Source: Ruminococcaceae bacterium UBA2806 (lineage in GTDB: Bacteria; Bacillota; Clostridia; Oscillospirales; Acutalibacteraceae). Taken from it: DNA of 8,853 nt. How positions within the stretch are numbered: position 1 is the first letter of the stretch; every line of letters begins with the position of its first letter. The notes under the pieces were generated by a model that had not been told where the DNA came from, did no database searches, and saw only the letters and a program-made list of their open reading frames with translations. Where the stretch lies: assembly GCA_002351795.1 (NCBI GenBank), contig DEHG01000146.1, positions 7,766 through 16,618 on the forward strand, read 5' to 3'. Below are positions 5,857 through 8,853 of the stretch, piece after piece. The position numbers and the translations under genes were made by a program.

Positions 5857-7458
5857 TTATTTCATTTCGTACTTTTCAATTTTACACTGATGTACTCTTG
5901 TCTTTTTATCATAGTTGATACCAACAAGCAGAAGATTGCCTTTATACTCTTTCAGTGCATCAACATACCCCTTATCCTTGATTTGACCGATTGCCCCTTC
6001 GGCACTTTTATCCCACTTCAATTCAACTATCATGGCAGGAACATCAGTTGACCTTTTCGGGATAAATACCATATCCGCAAAACCTTCACCTGTCGGCAAT
6101 TCCCTGATAACCGTATAATCCTTTGCGGCACTGTAATAGGCAAGCATAATGATACTGGAAAGAGAAATTTCATTGTTATAGACAAGACTCGATGAATTGG
6201 CTGTGTGGACATCGTGTATCATTTTTGCCACTTTATCTTCTTCCATTGTCCATGTTGCTTTCAGTAACTTTTCGGAATCTGTGATGGCTTTGTAAACTTC
6301 GTCCCAGCCATCTGCTTTTACTGCTCTTACCATTTCGGAACGAACTTCACCGTTTGGAATATACGCTTCTTCATTTGCTCTGTCATAAGCCAAATATCCG
6401 AGATGGATCAACAAAGTTATAATGTCATCAGCACTCTTAAAAGATGTCATATCATTCTGGAATGTATCCGAGTCTATTTTGCATCTTTTTCCGGCTAACA
6501 TATCCACTATTTTTTGTTTAAGACCGTCAAAATTCATTGCGATATATGACTTCAATAACTCATAGGTCTCTGTTTTTGTCCAGTAGTTATTAAATTCCTC
6601 ATTGGTTATTGCTTCTACCACAGAATTAGGACAGTAGATATGCTTTGCTTTTCTGAAGGAATACCCATCATACCACTGTTTCATATCATCAAAAGATATA
6701 TCATATTTCTCGCACAGCCATTGAACCTCTGTTTCAGTAAATCCGAAGTATTCAGCCATACCCATAGGATTCAGCATAGTAAACTCACGAAAATTATTCA
6801 GAGCAGACTGTGTGCCGTATTTCTTGATGGGGAGTATGCCCGTGATGTAAGCAAGAGCAACAAATCTGTCGGCTACTGCTCCCTTAAACAGCCCACGAAG
6901 CAAATCTATATATTCTTCCTGCAATACCTGATTGTTTTTATCCTCACGGAAAATACAGTCCCATTCATCAATAATAATAACAAACTTTCGCTTTGTTCGG
7001 TCATTGATTCTTGCAAGAACCGCTGGCAAAGAAACATCATCATCTGCCACACAGTCTGCAAACTCATTCCTTAATTCATCAATCACAAGACTTTGTATAT
7101 ACGGTATGATCTGTGTGTCTTTTTTGACTTTTTTCTTTGCAAGTGCATCCCCGTACATCCAACGCAAGTCCATGAAAATAACATCAAATTGATTCAAGTA
7201 CTTTTTAAATGATGTATACCGGGCAATTTTTAATTCGGAAAATAATTCTTCTGAATCACAGCCATTACTATAATAAGCCGCAAGAGTTTCAGCCGCTATT
7301 GTTTTGCCAAATCTTCTGGGTCTGCTTGAGGCAATATAAGGTCTTATCTCTCCAATATAGTTGTTTGTAAAATTAACAATCCCTGTTTTATCAACATACA
7401 ACTTGGAGTGGGAAATAATCGAAAAGGTATCATTACCAGGATTAAGATAAATTCCCAT
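5857..7458 (-). CDS. AAA-ATPase-like protein with C-terminal PD-(D/E)XK nuclease domain
   Basis: This 533-residue protein matches the architecture of the AAA-ATPase_like family followed by a PDDEXK_9 (formerly DUF1703) domain, which is expanded in gut Clostridia and Bacteroidetes and has no settled function. The N-terminal signature KLYVDKTGIV is at 19-28, the P-loop-like SRPRRFGKT at 45-53, and the Walker B FVIIIDEWD at 159-167. The C-terminal nuclease-fold core shows Asp462 in GFADMVFIP, then Glu479-x-Lys481 in IVELKW, and Gln492. All three catalytic-type positions are present, so it could be an active nuclease. AAGGGAG precedes the ATG by eight bases, and an extended -10 promoter stands upstream. 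It is monocistronic, next to a decayed recombinase, which suggests an acquired gene. Confidence 0.9.
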   Translation of the reverse strand: MGIYLNPGNDTFSIISHSKLYVDKTGIVNFTNNYIGEIRPYIASSRPRRFGKTIAAETLAAYYSNGCDSEELFSELKIARYTSFKKYLNQFDVIFMDLRWMYGDALAKKKVKKDTQIIPYIQSLVIDELRNEFADCVADDDVSLPAVLARINDRTKRKFVIIIDEWDCIFREDKNNQVLQEEYIDLLRGLFKGAVADRFVALAYITGILPIKKYGTQSALNNFREFTMLNPMGMAEYFGFTETEVQWLCEKYDISFDDMKQWYDGYSFRKAKHIYCPNSVVEAITNEEFNNYWTKTETYELLKSYIAMNFDGLKQKIVDMLAGKRCKIDSDTFQNDMTSFKSADDIITLLIHLGYLAYDRANEEAYIPNGEVRSEMVRAVKADGWDEVYKAITDSEKLLKATWTMEEDKVAKMIHDVHTANSSSLVYNNEISLSSIIMLAYYSAAKDYTVIRELPTGEGFADMVFIPKRSTDVPAMIVELKWDKSAEGAIGQIKDKGYVDALKEYKGNLLLVGINYDKKTRVHQCKIEKYEMK

Positions 7459-7490
7459 AAAATTCGCTCCCTTCTTGTAACTCTATTTTA

Positions 7491-7519
7491 ATCATACCAT
7501 AAAGTCTGCTGAAATTCAA
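7491..7519 (-). promoter_or_regulatory. Promoter of the AAA-ATPase/nuclease gene
   Basis: On the minus strand TTGAAT (7519-7514) is followed by a 17-base spacer and TATGAT (7496-7491), with TGG just before the -10 as an extended element. The start would fall near 7484, about 26 bases before the ATG. Confidence 0.75.
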
Positions 7520-7525
7520 CACAGA

Positions 7526-7580
7526 CAAAAAATAAAAGCGGAAATCAAACTCTCTGCACAAAAGTCCTATTCCCGCTTTT
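7526..7580 (-). terminator. Terminator of the recombinase remnant
   Basis: AAAAGCGG (7580-7573 on the minus strand) pairs with CCGCTTTT (7541-7534) around a 31-base loop and is followed by ATTTTTTG. It lies four bases after the recombinase stop codon and insulates the promoter of the following ATPase gene. Confidence 0.7.
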
Positions 7581-7584
7581 CTAT

Positions 7585-7728
7585 CTACTTCCTTTGGATT
7601 TCCACCTGTGTACCCGATTTGAATTCAACAACCAACCTATCCTCGTAAACCGTTATGCTTTCAACCAATAATCTTGTGAGGTTCTCGTCATATTCTTCCA
7701 GTTCTTCATACTGACTTTTGTACAGATA
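7585..7728 (-). pseudogene. C-terminal remnant of a serine recombinase
   Basis: The minus strand is open for 47 codons ending in TAG at 7587-7585, with no start codon context; an in-frame TAG at 7731-7729 closes it upstream. The translation includes LYKSQYEELEEYDENL, then LVESITVYEDRLVVEFKSG, then TQVEIQRK. A coiled region followed by a 'L(I/V)E.I.V..D..V.FK.G' strand pattern is the typical end of large serine recombinases found on clostridial conjugative and mobilisable elements. The catalytic resolvase domain, zinc ribbon and most of the coiled coil are missing. Its terminator survives directly downstream. Homology appears to stop abruptly near 7729, so this is a deletion scar of a former mobile element. 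Confidence 0.75.
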
Positions 7729-7821
7729 CTAAACAGGCTCTTAATTATGATGTACTTTTTCATACCGATCTTTCAAGGAACGGAGGAAAGTTAATTTTAC
7801 AATTATGCATAAAAATATATA
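7729..7821. other. Non-coding DNA beyond the recombinase breakpoint
   Basis: AT-rich sequence between the abrupt end of the recombinase remnant and the next promoter. I see no gene. A 36-codon minus-strand frame from 7763 runs across the breakpoint in a different frame from the recombinase remnant and is best taken as chance. Confidence 0.45.
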
Positions 7822-7850
7822 TTGACTTTTTGTTTTTTTTATAATATAAT
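7822..7850 (+). promoter_or_regulatory. Strong promoter upstream of the surface protein
   Basis: TTGACT (7822-7827), a 17-base spacer and a perfect TATAAT (7845-7850) predict a start near 7857, about 264 bases before the ATG at 8121. Confidence 0.8.
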
Positions 7851-7862
7851 TAGATTGGATAT

Positions 7863-7881
7863 ATCAAGAAAATTTTTTGAT
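7863..7881 (+). promoter_or_regulatory. Near-palindrome just after the transcription start
   Basis: ATCAAGAAAATTTTTTGAT is a 19-base near-perfect palindrome (one G-T mismatch about the centre) at roughly +7 to +25. Its position suits a repressor operator. AT-rich palindromes arise by chance in such DNA, so this is weak. Confidence 0.3.
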
Positions 7882-7933
7882 TCTCATAGCATTTTGGAAG
7901 AAAATAACGTATATACCCACAAAAACATAATAA

Positions 7934-8101
7934 ATGGATATTGATTGCATATTTTCTCATTTATATGCAAAAATTAAGTATTTTCAGACGATTGATGATG
8001 AGCGTCCGGTGTGTGCGGCGGTGACAAAAAAGAACCTCCCCATATCTGTCGAACCGGAGAATCTGATCACTAAGTACCGGAACGGTCATCCGGCTTTTTA
8101 A
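7934..8101 (+). CDS. Unassigned 55-codon ORF in the surface protein leader
   Basis: An ATG at 7934 opens 55 codons ending in TAA at 8099-8101. I see no ribosome site before the ATG (the upstream bases are AAAACATAATAA). The first 20 codons are AT-rich and cover an 8-pair hairpin (7945-7970). The last 35 have balanced codon use and read like protein: DDERPVCAAVTKK, NLPISVEPEN, LITKYRNGHPAF. This suggests a fragment of an older gene, perhaps from the mobile element, or a short leader peptide. The stop is 19 bases before the surface protein ATG. I do not recognise the family. Confidence 0.33.
   Translation: MDIDCIFSHLYAKIKYFQTIDDERPVCAAVTKKNLPISVEPENLITKYRNGHPAF
8076..8100 (+). terminator. Terminator-like hairpin before the surface protein
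   Basis: CCGGA (8077-8081) pairs with TCCGG (8089-8093) around a 7-base loop, followed by CTTTTTAA. It is only five pairs long, but lies 27 bases before the ATG and downstream of a strong promoter, the usual place for an attenuator. Equally, it may simply end the transcript carrying the 55-codon ORF. Confidence 0.4.
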
Positions 8102-8120
8102 CTATCCGGGAGGAGATAAA

Positions 8121-8853
8121 ATGAAACGCAAACGAATAAAGCTTTATAAGGTTATATCGGTAACCATCGCTGTATGTATTGTTCTGAACAGTTTTTTCTT
8201 TCTGCCCGTGGGCGATATTTTTAGTGAGAAGGCGGATGCTATTGCATACGACTTTGATACTTCCGGATTCACCGTATATGATGCCGGCGCAGGACTGAAC
8301 GAAGCCATAATTCAGATAGCCGCCGCCGGAAGTGAGGAACATTTCGGTGAAGGGCGTATCATACTTGATAAGGATTATACCGAAAATATCGAGATCCCGG
8401 ATAATACTGCTGTAGAGATCGATCTTAACGGGCATACCATCAGTCCCTCGGGAGATAACGCAAGGAGTAATATACTTGTATACGGTATGCTTAAGCTGAC
8501 AGATAACTCAGGCGAGAAAAACGGAGCTCTTGTATCAGACGGGACAACGGATATCAGCGGCATCGAAGTCCTCAGTGGCGGAAAGCTGGTATTTGAAGGC
8601 GGTACCATCCGTAATTATTACAGCTCAAGGAACGGTGCAGGTATAATTGTTGAGGAAAACGGTTTTATGAGCTTTAACGGCGGTATCGTGGAGAACTGTA
8701 ATAGTGAGCTTACCGGCGGTGGTGTGTATGTTTATCTTGCTGAAAATGCAGAATTCGTAAACGGCGATATAAATGGCAATACAGCTGAAAACGGCGGCGG
8801 TATTGCGGTGTACCGAGTATCGAAAAAAGGTTCTGTTCTGACGGAAAATATGA
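8121..8853 (+). CDS. Secreted parallel beta-helix surface protein, 3' end beyond the window
   Basis: The ATG at 8121 follows GGGAGGAG (8108-8115), and the frame stays open for 244 codons to the right edge, so the gene is truncated only by the window. The N-terminus is a signal peptide: basic KRKRIKLYK, hydrophobic VISVTIAVCIVLNSFFFLPV (11-30), and a probable cleavage after ADA or AIA near residues 40-42. The mature part holds imperfect repeats about 28 residues apart: GGKLVFEGGTIRN (153-165), NGFMSFNGGIVEN (180-192) and NAEFVNGDINGN (209-220). Each has a glycine-rich turn and an asparagine ladder, as in right-handed parallel beta-helix adhesins or pectate-lyase-like folds. Such proteins act outside the cell in adhesion or polysaccharide binding. 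No enzymatic residues can be assigned, and any cell wall anchor or dockerin would lie beyond the window. Confidence 0.83.
   Translation, partial: MKRKRIKLYKVISVTIAVCIVLNSFFFLPVGDIFSEKADAIAYDFDTSGFTVYDAGAGLNEAIIQIAAAGSEEHFGEGRIILDKDYTENIEIPDNTAVEIDLNGHTISPSGDNARSNILVYGMLKLTDNSGEKNGALVSDGTTDISGIEVLSGGKLVFEGGTIRNYYSSRNGAGIIVEENGFMSFNGGIVENCNSELTGGGVYVYLAENAEFVNGDINGNTAENGGGIAVYRVSKKGSVLTENM

Noticed and set aside
7653..7763. 36-codon minus-strand ORF beginning MKKYIII
   Set aside because: It crosses the recombinase breakpoint in a different frame from the recognisable remnant and has only a weak ribosome site.
8070..8435. 121-codon minus-strand frame over the surface protein start
   Set aside because: It is antisense to the signal peptide and early beta-helix region; the plus-strand gene has a strong ribosome site and a clear signal peptide.
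1..8853. CRISPR array, rRNA or replication origin
   Set aside because: I saw no regularly spaced direct repeats, no rRNA segments and no DnaA-box clusters in the window.

Overview
The window looks like a chromosomal segment from a low-to-moderate GC Gram-positive bacterium of the class Clostridia, most likely a Ruminococcus-like member of the Oscillospiraceae. This is inferred, not proven. The grounds are strong AGGAGG-type ribosome binding sites, consensus sigma-A promoters, a ptsH-ptsI pair encoding an HPr with both His15 and Ser46, a tRNA-Leu gene without encoded CCA, and a PDDEXK-type AAA ATPase common in gut Clostridia.

Layout. Positions 1-70 hold part of an AT-rich imperfect inverted repeat. 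A tRNA-Leu(UAA) lies on the minus strand at 102-186 with its own promoter. A two-domain GNAT acetyltransferase (301-1143, minus) follows. A 432-base divergent intergenic region separates it from ptsH and ptsI (1576-3550, plus). A bidirectional hairpin terminator at 3568-3607 divides ptsI from the convergent queuosine operon.

The operon queD-queE-queC (5400 down to 3642, minus) encodes the steps from dihydroneopterin triphosphate to preQ0. It is driven by a fully consensus promoter (TTGACA-17-TATAAT). Its leader of about 190 nt carries a class I preQ1-like riboswitch, a candidate antiterminator and an intrinsic terminator. The three genes are closely packed or overlapping, so they are probably co-transcribed and repressed when preQ1 is plentiful.

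From about 5640 onward the window looks accessory. It contains a candidate 35-residue single-helix peptide (5647-5754), a 13-bp inverted repeat, a 533-aa AAA-ATPase-like/PD-(D/E)XK protein with its own promoter (5857-7458), and a broken 3' remnant of a serine recombinase with its terminator still in place (7534-7728). A strong promoter at 7822-7850 then leads through a leader of about 260 nt, containing an unassigned 55-codon ORF, into a secreted beta-helix surface protein. That gene starts at 8121 and runs off the right edge.

Most of the window is ordinary housekeeping. The points most worth checking are the riboswitch, with its enlarged loop and distant terminator; the small hydrophobic peptide with an opposing hairpin; the decayed recombinase next to the ATPase/nuclease gene; and the structured leader of the surface protein. 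I saw no clear new multi-gene system.
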